DNA from: Crocodylus rhombifer
Lineage: Eukaryota; Chordata; Crocodylia; Crocodylidae
Length of the DNA stretch: 64,000 nt
Assembly (NCBI GenBank): GCA_038503035.1
Contig: JAVSML010025532.1
Location: 62,001-126,000 of the forward strand
Direction: 5' to 3'
The notes beneath the pieces were generated by a model. That model had not been told where the DNA came from and did no database searches. It worked only from the letters and a program-made list of their open reading frames with translations. Position 1 is the stretch's first letter. Each line of letters opens with the position of its first letter. The position numbers and the translations under genes are program-made. Shown here piece after piece: positions 1 through 10,924 of this stretch.

Positions 1-365
1 GCCTGGCTTCCCACTGCCTTGCTTCTTGCACACGCCCTTTCAAGCAATGCAAAGCTGTGAACAGAAGCACTATTTTGGTGTGGTCACATTTCACAACTAC
101 TTTGCCCTCCTTCTCCCCAGATGGCAATGACAGCACAATCTCACTAGGTCTTCAAAAAATGCACATTTTATCACTGTGCTAAATCCAGGCTAACTCTTTG
201 TAAGCAGATGAAGGAATGTTGCCATCTATCGCTCAAGCCCAGTATAGACTTTGGGCCAAATCCTGGTACTGAACACCCAATTCCCCTCCTGAGGTCTACA
301 GAGGCTGTGTTCTTTTTGGAAACAGCATGAAGATGACTTTTGGCAACAGGCAGTATCAACAAGCA
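1..365. other. Unassigned non-coding sequence
   Basis: No repeat family, gene or promoter is recognised here. A 63-codon open frame on the minus strand has no family signature and is typical of chance frames. The right edge abuts the CR1 fragment. Confidence 0.5.
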
Positions 366-1322
366 TGCCCTGGGGGTCAGTTCTAGAGCTGGTTTTGTAT
401 CTTCATCAATGACCTGGAAGATGGGATGCCATGCACCCTCAGCAAGTCTGCAGATGACAACAACCTGGGGGAGTAGTAGATTTGCTGGAGAGTAGGCCTA
501 GGATTCAGAGAGACCTCAACAAATTAGAGGATTGGACCAAAAGAAATCTCTTGAGGTTCAACGAGGACCAGTGCAACGTCCTGCATTTAGGACGGAGCAA
601 TCCCATGCACTGGTGCAGGCTGGGGCTGACTGGCTAAGCAACAGCTCTGCAGAAAAGGACCTGGGGGTGACAGTGGACAGAGAGCTGAACATGAGCTAAC
701 AGTGTGCAATTGTTGTGGAGAAGGCTACAGGCATCCTGGGCTGAAAAAGTAGGAGCATTGCCAGTAGATTGAGGAAGTGATTCTCCCCCTCTATTCAGCA
801 CTGGTGAGGCCACATCTGACTACTGTGGAGCTTTGGGCCCCCACTACAGAAAGGATGTGGACAACTTGGAGAGAGTCCAGCAGAAGGCAACAAAATGGTT
901 CAGGGGCTGGGGCACATGACTTATGAGGAAAGGCTGGGGGAACTCGGCTTATTTAGTATGGAGAAGGAAAGACTGACGGGGAATTTAATAGCAGCCTTCA
1001 ACTCCCTGCAGGGGGGTTGCAAAGAGGATGGAGCTGGACTGTTCTCAGTGGGGACAGATGACAGAACAAGGAGCAATGGTCTTAAGCTATGGCAAGGGAA
1101 GCTGAGGTTGGATAGTAGGAAAAATTCTCACTAGGAGGGTAGTAAAACACTGGAGCAGGTTACTCAGAGAGGTGGTGGACTGTCCGTCCTTGAAGGCCTG
1201 GCTAGAAAAAGCCTTGGCTGGGATGATCTAAATTGGGGCTGGTCCTGCTTTGAGCAGGGGGTTGGACTAGACGTGACCTCCTGAGGTCCCTTCCACCCCT
1301 CATTTTCTATGATTCCATAATA
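366..1322 (+). mobile_element. CR1 LINE, 5'-truncated and decayed
   Basis: This is the 3' half of a CR1 non-LTR retrotransposon. It begins at the reverse transcriptase stretch equivalent to the GVPQGSVLGP motif (ggggtcagttctag at about 376). It continues through a degraded catalytic box at 443-457 that reads K-S-A-D-D where the family has K-F-A-D-D, so both aspartates survive but the Phe is lost. The domain downstream of the RT follows, and the typical CR1 3' end (cctcctgaggtcccttccacc) lies near 1279-1300. Several stops and frameshifts separate the recognisable blocks, so it cannot encode a working enzyme. CR1 copies are usually 5'-truncated like this one. The 3' segment is very close to the copy at 25470-25806, so both belong to the same subfamily. 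Confidence 0.9.
895..1134 (+). pseudogene. CR1 ORF2 C-terminal fragment
   Basis: A 79-codon open remnant of the CR1 ORF2 protein beyond the RT palm. It carries the family blocks TYEERLGELGLFSMEK (about residues 9-24), the G-C-K-E-D-G-A block and the S-N-G-L-K-L block, all characteristic of the CR1 C-terminal region. The first Met is only the first ATG in the open stretch, not a biological start. The frame stops at 1132-1134, but CR1-like coding similarity continues in other frames to about 1230 (the residues before the CR1 3' UTR), so there is a further disruption. Not expressed as a functional protein. Confidence 0.85.
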
Positions 1323-1894
1323 AAAGGATCATGCTTGATCCTTGCATATTGCTTGTATTAGACACTGAGCAATGGAAAGCTGCATTCCTTCCACGTACAT
1401 TCCTCACAGTTCAGCTGGCGGGGCAGGTGCTCCATCCCCCACAATCGAACATTTGCACAGCTCTTACAAACACCATTCTCTCTCCTACACAGGCAAACAA
1501 AGTTGCTCCTTCCACAAAAGGCCAGCTCAGCCCCAGGCAAATGGATAATTCAAGGCTCTCCCAGGCCAGTCATTTGCACAGTAAACAATCCTTTCCAGTT
1601 CCCTTTGAAAACAGTAATTAAAGGAAGAGTTAAACCTTCAGAAAAATAAATAAATACAAATAAGAAGATCCCTCAGGCTCTCCAAACTGGAAGAGTTCCC
1701 GGGACAAATCCCTTTGCAAAGTACTTGGGTTTGCTTGCTTTAGAGTCCCTGCCTCTGTCCCCGGGAACCTGTTCATCATACTCCTTATCTTGATTCTCTA
1801 TAGTTTCTGTCTCAGTTAGGTTGCTTCCCCTGCCAGCTCCTTGCTAGACCTCCCTCATATACAGAGGAACATTTAGTGACATCCTCCGCTTCAA
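1323..1894. other. Unassigned non-coding sequence
   Basis: Unremarkable base composition with no recognisable repeat or coding block. A 96-codon frame at 1331-1621 on the plus strand is overlapped by one on the other strand and resembles no family I know. Confidence 0.45.
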
Positions 1895-1978
1895 ATAGGA
1901 GGAAATGGAAGCACCAAAGGATGAAAGTCACAAAGCAGGCAAGCACCAGTATTGGAATTACAACCCAGGTCTCAGGCT
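1895..1978 (-). mobile_element. MIR-like SINE relic
   Basis: Read on the minus strand this resembles the core of a MIR SINE: the segment gaggaaatggaagcacc, then aaagtcacaaagcagg, then attacaacccaggtctc follow the order of the reverse-complement MIR consensus (gaggaaactgaggcac, ggtcacacagc, ggattcgaacccaggtc). It is heavily diverged, as expected for this ancient amniote family. Confidence 0.55.
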
Positions 1979-2220
1979 AAGTATCCAGGTAAAGAGATAG
2001 GAATCCATAGTCCTTATATAAACTATGCTGAACACAGTTTGCAGATGATTTCTTGTTCCACAATTTCCCTTTCAAACTGGGTTTTAACACTTTTTGGCCT
2101 AGAAGTAGCAGTCCTGAGGTCAGCAATAGATGTCCAGGGGGGTATAATTGTTCTGACACGGACTTTTGAGTCTCTCTGTAGTTGATGTCAGATTGGTATT
2201 CATTCATTCTTACACCAGCA

Positions 2221-2986
2221 CTAGGGACAGAAGTTACACATAAACTGGTTTAAATGATCAGAAACTGGTTTAAACCTGTAACAGAACAGAGGCTCAATGC
2301 ACATGAACCATTTTCAAAATGACTGAACTTGGTTGAATGAAGTTTTAGACTTACTTGATTTTGGCTCAAACCGGTTTATGAAACTTCTGTCCCAGCCCTG
2401 TTCCTGGTTCAAGTTAAATCAGAGTCCCCCAGCATCCCAGGCTGCTCTCCAGCCCTGGGCTGGGCTGTGCTGTCTGCTCCAGCAGAGAAAGGTTGAGGGG
2501 TGGAGGGTGCAGAGGCAGGGACTGCACCCCAGGAAAATCCCAGCTGGGGTCTGGTGGGGTCCTAAACCCACCTTCCCCCAAGTGCAGAGCTGCCCTGCCC
2601 TTTTTTTGCCCTGCTAAACATACTAAAAGTTACTGCTGGCTGCAACTGTGGACTATAAAACTCAGAGGCACCTGTAAGAGGAAGTGATGAGTAACCTGCA
2701 GAGTCCTGCTCCTGTGAGTCTAGACTGGAAATCCCAGAGACCTTGGGGGCAGCAGGAAGAGGAAGTGAGCCCACAGCTCATGCTGGCTACATGCCAGAGA
2801 GCAATGCTGTAGTGCCCCTTCCCCCCGCCCAACTTCTGGCCTGACCCACTGCAGGCATGTGATAGCATTTCCTGAATCAAAAGTGAATGTGTGTCCAGCT
2901 GTTTCTCAGTTTAATCTTTGCAGCTTAGACTAACCTGCAAAGACTAAATCAATTCAGCCTCGGGGTTTTTGACTGTCTGTACTTAG
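2221..2986 (+). mobile_element. GGACAGAC-family DNA transposon, copy 1
   Basis: First of four related elements. The left end ctagggacag (2221) is followed by a block rich in aaactggttt/aaaccagttt. An inverted copy of the end occurs internally (cttctgtcccag, about 2383-2394). A GC-rich middle follows, and the right end is gtctgtacttag (2975-2986), the inverted form of the left end with mismatches. No transposase is present, so it is non-autonomous. I could not establish a target duplication, so the superfamily is open. Confidence 0.7.
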
Positions 2987-4663
2987 CCAAAGAGATCTCC
3001 TTACTTGTCCAATGTAGACAGCAAAGGGGCATTGTAAGCAGGTGATGGCTGGAAGCTGCATCACTGAAGATATTTAAAACTAAATGACAGATACTAAAAG
3101 AAGTATTGCAGAAAGCAACCTTTCATTGGTAAGTCGTGAAGTAGGTGACCCAAGGGGTTTCTTTCACATCTAGTGTCCTATGTGCCTGACCCAATGGGTA
3201 CCGCAGTCAAGTAAAGCTCCTCTGGATGTCAAATCTGGCCTGATACTTCACATTAACAAATGACTTCCTGCTGCCTTTTAAGGGTGTTTTATCTTTATTT
3301 GCATTTGTGTGAAACCAAATTCTCCTCAGACTTTGGGAAACTTTGAATTCAGAGTCACATAATTATTCATACCTCTCTCTATGTTGACACCATTAGACTA
3401 TAATGGTTATATCAATAACCCATAGTGGTTTGCCATAAATTTATCAGCTAGTATTTATGTTACAGTATTACCTAGTATTCAACCAACATCCTGTGCTGTG
3501 CAGGACAAATCCAGGCTCAAATCCTCAAAGGCATTTAAACACTTAAAAACCTTTGAGGATCCAGGCCATTGAAAATGACAACTGATGCTTGGAAAAATTA
3601 GTATTTACAAATTCTACTTCTTTGTTTATGAAAAACAACTTGTCTCTTGTTCCAATGGAGGGGGAAAAAATCATTACGGTTATGTTCAAATAAGGATCTG
3701 TCAACTACTTGCAAACACAGGAACCAACTCTGAAGCCCACAATAGAGCCCAGTCCAACCACAGTTCAAATCATGGAAAGAAAATGGTTAGCGTATGTGGG
3801 ACATATTATTTCCTCATGAAGAAATTAATGTTGACCTGCTGATAAACTGCTAAATACATTCTTGTGTTCAAGAGAGGGTCGGGCTTTCTTTAACTTTCTC
3901 CAGATGAAGAATATTAAAGACAGGGCTAAGCAGAGAATATTTTTGTCAAAAGAATTTCAGAGCAGATGTATCAGGGCTGTCCTCTCCAGTGAGATCAGAG
4001 ACCATTCAGCTCAGTCCGTTGCATTTAATCCCTAGAGACAGCAGTTGCATTTCCAGCATGGGGTTTCTAAACAGATAGAATGGGAAGGCATTGAGGGAGA
4101 TAACAGGTGACAGAAATAGCCAAGACACAAGAATATTGGCGTTTCTGGGCCCCAGTGTGTCTACTATAAATAGTAATTATTACTATTACTATCATTTATA
4201 GGCCCCAGAAAGTATAGACAAAGTACCTGTCCTTGTCATTTTACACTTGATGGTTTAAATTAAGCCTGCATGAGGGATGGGGCATCACTTCTCCACTTCA
4301 GGGAAGCAGTTGTGACCCTGAGAGTCAGAAACCCTTTCCACCTCCCCTCTTTCTCCATGGTGGGCAAAGTCAGTCATATTGCAGCCATTGAAACAACACT
4401 GCTTGCTAATGCCCTCATATTTGGCCAGCTGCTCTGCCTGTGGAGAAGGGAACAGGTACAAGATTCCCTATCAGGCTAATGATGCAGATAGGCCAACCAC
4501 TGAGGATGGAGGCAGGACATGCTCTGCTGCTCAGCCCAGTCAGCAAAATGTGCTGCAGTCTGGGCACATATGTAAATGGTGTGCCTGGGAGCAATAAACT
4601 CCAGAGTTTATTGCTGCATATTAATGGCACATGTAGACACACCGCTCTCAGACTTTCTTTGAG
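2987..4663. other. Mostly unassigned; small ancient hairpin repeat at 3505-3570
   Basis: No gene is visible. At 3522-3561 two 11-bp arms (atcctcaaagg at 3522-3532 and cctttgaggat at 3551-3561) form a perfect inverted repeat. Their wording matches the widespread amniote palindromic repeat that ends in 'tttgaggatctgggcc'. A short run of tattac-type triplets lies at about 4166-4192. The remainder shows nothing I can name. Confidence 0.45.
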
Positions 4664-4837
4664 CAGTGGTGGCCTTAGGGGAGGGCAAACCGGGCAACTG
4701 CCCAGGGCCCCATACTTTAGGGGGGCCCAAAATTTTGCAACAAATGTCCAGCTTGCTTATAGGTCATCAAAATTAAGCCTCTAAGGGGCCCCAAGTGACT
4801 TTCTTGCCCAGGGCCCCAACAACCCTAAGGACAACTG
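4664..4837 (+). mobile_element. hAT-type MITE with target duplication
   Basis: A 174-bp element with inverted ends: cagtggtggccttaggg at the left and ccctaaggacaactg at the right. The centre carries inverted blocks of the 'gcccagggcccc' type (4700-4710 and 4806-4816). The flanks repeat ctttgag exactly (4657-4663 and 4838-4844), consistent with the 8-bp target duplication of hAT transposons with one end base altered. No coding capacity. Confidence 0.8.
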
Positions 4838-4844
4838 CTTTGAG

Positions 4845-5957
4845 CTGCTAAAATTGTATCATACATGCAAGGTGAAAGCACTTCAGAAGGTGAGATGGGA
4901 AGAGAGACAGTCACCAATGCCTAAGAGTAAGTCTAGAGCTTGGTAGTTTGCACTGTTATATGGGAGTAAGAGATGCCATTTCAAGTGCCCCATAAAGCGT
5001 GCTATTTTTGACAGAAAAATGGCTGATTTTGCGGGGGGGGTGGTGTTTTGGAGGATAGGGGTTGTTTTGTTTTGTTTTGTTGACTAGCTCTGGTAGCAAT
5101 TCCAAGTACTTTCCATTTATGGTTCTAGAAGCATACAGCAACCTAAATTTATTTGATTTGGGGATTAGGCTTGAATCTTATGGGAATAACATTATCCACA
5201 AAGGGCTAGAATCTGTCTACCTCGTATATCTTACTCCAGGTGCTTAGCATTATACAGATGGGCAGTCAAACTGACTTCAGTTGGACTACTCACATGTTTG
5301 CTATTAAACGTGCCCTCAAGTGATTTGCTGAATCAGAGACCCTGAATTGCATGGTGGAGCTAGTTATGGAGTATGGTGCTGTTTCATGAGTGAGGTAGGT
5401 AGAATTTGATGCTGTCTGCACCCACTGATCTGCCTGAATCAGAAATCCCATGCAAAGAGGTATTTGTAGTATTTACCCTCTCATAGCATTATTTGGAGGC
5501 ATGAAGTAAATACTACTACTACTACTACTAATAATAATAATAGTTTCCAAATTCTAAAAATCCGGTTAGCTTACCTCATCATTCCTATTTCATTCAAATG
5601 ATGGGCTCAGTTATACGGAGTCCTATCACCTCTCCTTTGATCAGCCACAGCTATTCCCAGTGGTTCATAAGAAGAAAAGCAGTCCTTAGAGTGCACTGGT
5701 CTCACACTAAATGCAGCTTTATCACTCAGGACCAACACCTTGAACTGCACCTAGGAGTAAATGGAAAATGAACATGAGGGTAATACAGGAATGATTCAAC
5801 AAAATGGCTCCCCTCTACCACCTACTGGGGCAGCCTGAGCCTCCTGGCACTTTGTGGGACCTGGTGAGGATGTGAGAAGGATGCTATTCTCTGAGAATCC
5901 CACAGACTATTTTCTGAACAATCAAGTGAAGTAGCAGAAGCAGCTGAGGCTTCATGG
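4845..5957. other. Unassigned with two microsatellites
   Basis: Contains a TTTTG run (about 5062-5080) and a mixed TAC/AAT trinucleotide run (about 5511-5543). A stretch at 5205-5300 has the 'gacttcagttggactactcaca' wording of an ancient L3/CR1-like amniote repeat. No gene or promoter is recognised. Confidence 0.4.
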
Positions 5958-6774
5958 CTAGGGACAGACCCGGTGGAGTCGCAGCCTGCCCCACCAACAT
6001 TACACATAAACCAGTTTAAGTGAACAGAAATTGATTTAACCTGTAATAGAGCAAATGTTCAGTGTCCCTAAACCAGCTTGAAAATAGGTGAAACCTGTTT
6101 GAAATAAACCTGCTTGAATGTAATATCAGACTTAAGTGATTTGGGTCAAACCATTTTATGCAATGTCTGTCCCAGACCCCTTGCTGGTTTAAGTTAAACC
6201 AGACTCCCCCAGCATCCTGGCATGCTCTCTGGGCTGGGTGGGTCTCTCTGTTCCACATCAGGGCTATCCCCACCCCTGCTCCCTGGCTGGAGCTCTGGCA
6301 GAGACTGCAGGTGTCTGCCTGGCTTTCTGGTCCATGCTGTGGGAGACCAGACAAAGGGAAACAGGACAGGCTTAGGGCCCTTTGGAGCTAATCAGCAGGT
6401 AGTTGATAATGTCCTGTCTTCCTTGGAACAAGTTGCTTAAGAAGAGCTTGAACTAATGAGAGATCCGTTTGTTTTGATGAGGTGGTGATAAATGCTGTGT
6501 AAGCCCCTGCTGGCTCAGCGAGGGTGGGGGGGAATCCCTCCCTAATCAAAGCCTCCTGCCATGGCCTGGCCACAGCTCAGCACTGTGGAAAGGAAAAGAG
6601 GGATGCTGTAGCACCCCCCAGCTTCTAGCCTGAGTCACTGCAGGCATGTCTGGGCTATTTGTGCAGTTACAAACTGATTTGTGCAGTTACAAACTGATTT
6701 AGCTTAGCTAGATGAGACTAACCTGCAAAGATTGAATCAATTCAGACTCAGGTTTTTTGAATGTCTGTCCGTAG
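5958..6774 (+). mobile_element. GGACAGAC-family DNA transposon, copy 2
   Basis: The left end ctagggacagac (5958-5969) is separated from the usual following block (cattacacataaacc, from about 5997) by a GC-rich 27-bp stretch that I cannot see in the same place in copies 1 and 4. The internal inverted end reads gtctgtcccagac (about 6166-6178) and the right end is gtctgtccgtag (6763-6774). The GC-rich centre aligns in order with copy 4. Near 6660-6700 a 20-bp unit containing ttgtgcagttacaaactgat is tandemly duplicated. Confidence 0.75.
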
Positions 6775-7239
6775 GCTAGATATCAGGTAAGGCCAGCAGT
6801 AGTAAAGCTACCAAAGTTATAGTAACCTCAACTGGAGCATCTATAGTGCCTCAGTATGGTGCTGCCTGGCTCTGTGCTGGGGTGCTATAGGCCATACCAT
6901 ATATGTGTTTTTTTTCCAAGCCAAACATTTAAATTGGGATGAAATCACACATTTTATATTGCCCAGGGGGTCAGGACAGCACTTCTCACATCAGGACTGC
7001 CCCAGCCAAACAGATATTTGGTAGCTATGTGAGTAGACCCTTGTCAGTCGCCCTTGATCTCACAGTAAAGACATCAGTGCCATTTGAAAGCCCGTGTCTC
7101 TTGGGAACAGGAAAAGCCATGAGGGAGTCAGTGCCATCTCCTTTCAGGATCCTACAGACCTCCACCTCCCAGACACAGCCATGGGCCATGGAGGTGAGGG
7201 CTTTTAGAGCAGGGAGACAGGGCAGTGGTACTCCATAAG

Positions 7240-7603
7240 CAGTGGTGATGTATAGGGGGTGCATGGGGGTGCAAGCACACCCCTGAGAGTGCTGGTACAC
7301 CCCCTGATCGGCCATGCTCACTGCTTAGGTGATGGGTGGGGGCAGGTGGGAGTGCCGGTGCCCCCTTTGCAAGCACCGGCCTATTGCTGAAGCCGCTCCC
7401 AGAAGTGGCCGCAGCCACTTCTGGAAGAGGCTGCAGTGATCAGCCACAAGGGAACTCCCCCTGGGAAGCAAGATCTGCCACGGGGGACCCCCCACCCCGG
7501 GCAGTGAAATCAGCCGTGGGGGTTCCCCCCTGGGCAGCGAAACTGGTAGCAGGGGGACATGCGCCCCCCCCCCCCACGACTAAGGCAGCACCAGTCACCC
7601 ATG
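7240..7603 (+). mobile_element. hAT-type non-autonomous element with perfect 8-bp target duplication
   Basis: A 364-bp GC-rich element beginning cagtggtgatg and ending caccagtcacccatg. It is flanked by the identical 8-mer tccataag at 7232-7239 and 7604-7611, which is the length expected for hAT integration. Inside are two partly repeated units with 'ccccctgggcagcgaa'-type wording (about 7455-7540) and a C14 run (7564-7577). No coding capacity. Confidence 0.8.
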
Positions 7604-7611
7604 TCCATAAG

Positions 7612-8311
7612 GACTCCACACAATAGGCCTGGCTCTGCAGGAGAGGTCATTAAGGCACCTCTAATCAGATGCTGCTCACTAGATTTAGAACAGAGAAAGG
7701 GATGAGGCATGGGGAGGTGGAGAACAAGAGAATGGCTACAAGGGGAAGGAGCTGACCTGGGACTTATGCCTTGAGGAAGCAAATAAAGGGGATGACACGA
7801 GGGAAGGAGCCACAGGATATTCAATTAGGACAGGAGCCAGTTCATTTTGCTGCTTAGCAATGCATCAGCTCCGTGCAAGCAGAGAAAGCCCCTACTGTGT
7901 GAGCAGACCCACTGAAGGACAAATAGGGAACTAGTCAGTGGGCCTGAGGTAGCAAAGAGTAAGGCCCAGGTCTTACAGTGAAGTGAAAAGTGAGGGAATG
8001 TAGCTCCCTGTCTTCTAAAGCAGAAGGGCGGTTTCCCTGCCTCTCCTCCGGAAGGGTCAGCAGTGCTGTCCCACATCTCCCCCTCCTATCCCCGGCTGCA
8101 GCCCCCTCGGTCCATCCACTTTAATCACCGACCGGACTGTATATTTGCATCCTGTCCATGTCATATAAAGGCTAACAGAGTTTGCCAGAGTTCAACAGCA
8201 TTAAAACCAAGAAGTAATTTGTCCATTTCCTGTCCCTAACAGTCGCTGGTACCTAGATGCTCCTGCAGAAGTTGTGAGGACCCCTGAGTTTAAGATCTGA
8301 GGGATACTCTA
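7612..8311. other. Unassigned non-coding sequence
   Basis: No recognised repeat or gene. Overlapping open frames on both strands have no family signature. Confidence 0.4.
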
Positions 8312-8634
8312 CAGTGGTTTTCAACCTTGTCAGACCTGAGGCACCCCTGGATAGACTCAAGTCACCCCTCAGAAAATGCCAGGTCTTCATTTTCATTTGT
8401 TTTTTTGACTACAGAAAAATAGTAGAGCGCTTTTTCTGTTGCCAAGAACTCAAAAAGCCCACAACAGGTCAAAATGCTTTTAACACTGTGAATTCCTGTG
8501 TGAAGCCTCTGGGTTTATCATGTAAATCATGTTTGCACACCAAACAGTGCTAGCATTGTGTAGTTTCCCGTGGCATCTTTGAAAGCATCTCAAGGCACCC
8601 CAAGGTGACACAGCGCCATGGCTAAGAATCACAG
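8312..8634 (+). mobile_element. hAT (Charlie-like) MITE, diverged
   Basis: Starts with cagtggttttcaacc, the common vertebrate hAT-Charlie-type end (CAGTGGTTCTCAACC). Its right end is the degraded inverse gctaagaatcacag. The interior shares wording with the copy at 25839-26133 in opposite orientation (agagcgctttttctgttgcc here; inverse of the ctctattatttttccac stretch there). The target duplication is not clear. No coding capacity. Confidence 0.65.
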
Positions 8635-8659
8635 ATCTACCCCAACCTCCTCACCCCAC

Positions 8660-8935
8660 AGTAAGCATTGAAACCCAAAGTTAGAGATGGTGGAAAATAT
8701 TTTATTTGACTTTTTTGACAAAAATGTCTGCAGCATAAAAAAAAATATGCCAACATTTTGCATTACCATTAATATTCTCTGGCTTTTCCATAAAAAACAA
8801 GATAACCGACTTCTGTTTTTCCAAAAGCTGATTTTTTTTTCTCTTTTTGGCAAAAATTAATGTTTTTTCTAAAAGAAAAAGAAAACGTTTCCATGGAAAA
8901 ATTAATGGTATGTTTATTGGATCCAGCCTGAAACT
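8660..8935. other. AT-rich interspersed repeat-like segment
   Basis: Dense runs of A and T with repeated 'gacaaaaatg', 'gaaaacgtttccatggaaaa' and 'ggcaaaaattaatg' wording resemble a diffuse reptile AT-rich repeat. A similar composition recurs at about 33450-33640. No gene. Confidence 0.35.
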
Positions 8936-9985
8936 GAAGGTTTAGTCCACTTCAAAAATTCTTATTTATTTTGATAATAATATTCATAAAAATAATGAAT
9001 CACTCTAATTTTGGATGTTCTTATTTAAACACCCAATGCAATAATGAGAATGTGCAAAATAATAATATCAGTGTTATTGTCATTAATAGTAATAATAATA
9101 ATAGTAACAGTGACTGTGTGTTTAAAATGTATTGTTCTTGTGTAATTATGTCTCATCCGCATGTTTCATTGCTTTCTTAGGCTTGGTACACGTGGAAGCT
9201 TCTCTTCTGCTGTTTAAACAGTAAAACCACTGCTTTCATGGCAAAGAAATGTCAATACACCCAGCATCAAAGACAGGTGGTTAAACAGAGCATGGTAAAA
9301 ATATCTTTATGTCTGACAATGAAAAAGATGAAAAGAAGAATAACTTTTACATCTGTCTCGATTACGTCTAATACCAGAAAGTGCATCTGCAAAATGTTAC
9401 AACAACAACTAAAACCTGTCACTGGCAGAGCTATCATCCTTGAACAATCCAGCTATCTCCTTCTAGCCCTATGACTGTTACTGCAGCAGCAAGAAAGCTG
9501 GTCTCACTCTCAATTTAACTTTTCTTCACCTTTATTTATAGTTCAACGGTGAGTATGCGTGCCATGCTTTTCTGCTTTCCCTGCTTCTGTAAGTATTCAC
9601 CTCATTCATTGAATTGTCACTGGCAGGAAGTTATGACCGCTGTTGTCAATGATGTGGCATGGATGAAAAAAGGGGTATCAAAAAGACCAGGAGTTTGATC
9701 TTCTCCCGTTGAATACGATGCCAAAACTACCACTGACTTCAATGAAGCAAAACTGGGCTCACAGGTATAATATGCACGTCTATAACAATATAGGTATTTG
9801 TGTACATCCACACACATATAATATAGACAAATATGCAAGTATATGCTTACACAAGCAGTGGGTCCCTAATACTTACAAGAGAATAAATCCTCTCATGCTC
9901 CTCTTCAACCCTATTTCCCATAGATTCACTAATCTTCCTTCTATTGAGTCACATTCTTTTCTTAGTAGTTTATCAGATTTTCCTT
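8936..9985. other. Unassigned AT-rich sequence
   Basis: Contains an (AAT)-type run at about 9056-9112 and an 'actgacttcaatgaag' stretch (about 9731-9746) like ancient L3-type repeats. Nothing else is recognised. Confidence 0.4.
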
Positions 9986-10023
9986 CGCAAGTGTAAAACC
10001 ATAGAATTGGAAGGGACTTCAAG
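9986..10023 (-). mobile_element. CR1 LINE 3'-end fragment
   Basis: The short stretch accatagaattggaagggac is the reverse complement of the CR1 terminal region. It directly abuts copy 3 of the GGACAGAC family, which may have inserted into a longer CR1 tail. Confidence 0.6.
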
Positions 10024-10924
10024 GCTGAATACAGACTATCAAAATGCCTGAGGCTGAATCAGTTCAATCTTGACAGGTTAGTCTAAGTTGTATAGATTGA
10101 ACCAATAAGCAAGTGAACAGACATTCACTTTTGATTCCAGAAATGCAGCCACATGCCTGCAATGGCCCAGGCTAAAAGGCTGGAAGGTGCTAGAGCACAC
10201 CTCCCTGCTCAGCTGGAGCAGACAGCTTGGGCCAAGGCTAGCCTGGACGCCCTGCAAGGGGGGTGGGGCTTGTGCAGGAGGTGCAAAGCACCCTGGGTTG
10301 CTGTGGGACTGTGAGGTAACTTGTCTGTAAGGGATCTGGGACAGCAGTTCAATAAACTGATTTAACCTAGATCAGTTCAGTCTGATACTACATCCATCCA
10401 GGTTTATCTTAAACTGGATTCGGCCAATTTGAAAGTGGTTGATGTGCACTGAATTTCTGTTGTGCCTTACACAGACACCTCTCAGCATTAGCTAGCATAC
10501 CACAGGCTGGCTACGGTCCGTGCTGTGGGAGAAGGGGAATCCCTGCTTGAGCAGGGATAGGGGAGGGCAGGCGCAAGCCAGGCAGATCCCGCTGTACCTG
10601 TAGTCTCTGCCTGAGCTCCAGCCAGGGAGCAGAGGGGCAGGGCCATCCCTGCTGTGGAGCAGAGAGCCCCACCCAGAGCTGCAAAGCATCTGGGATGCTG
10701 GGAGACTCTGTTTTACGTTAAACCAGGAAGGGGTCTGGGACAGACATGGCATAAACTGGTTTGAGCCAAATCAGTTAAGTCTGATACTACAATCAACCAG
10801 GTTTATCTCATATTGGTTTCTGCCATTTTAAACCTGATTTATATGCACTAAACATCTATCCTGTTACAGGTTTAAACTGGTTTCTGATCACTTAAAGCAG
10901 TTTATGTACAATGTCTGTCCCTAG
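10024..10924 (-). mobile_element. GGACAGAC-family DNA transposon, copy 3 (rearranged)
   Basis: Minus-strand copy: it begins with the inverse of the family right end (tacagactatcaaaatgcc) and ends with gtctgtccctag (10913-10924). The end-proximal block is present twice in the same orientation, at about 10337-10475 and about 10735-10924. The segment at about 10466-10535 (cagacacctctcagc through gctacggtccgtgctgtgg) has the same orientation as in the plus-strand copy 4, so it is inverted relative to the outer ends. No coding capacity. Confidence 0.7.

Noticed and set aside
2221..2986. 8-bp target duplications for the GGACAGAC family
   Set aside because: Flanks of all four copies were compared by eye and none gives a consistent duplication, so the superfamily is left open.
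8312..8634. 8-bp target duplication for this hAT-like copy
   Set aside because: Flanks atactcta and atctaccc do not align convincingly, so I did not claim it.
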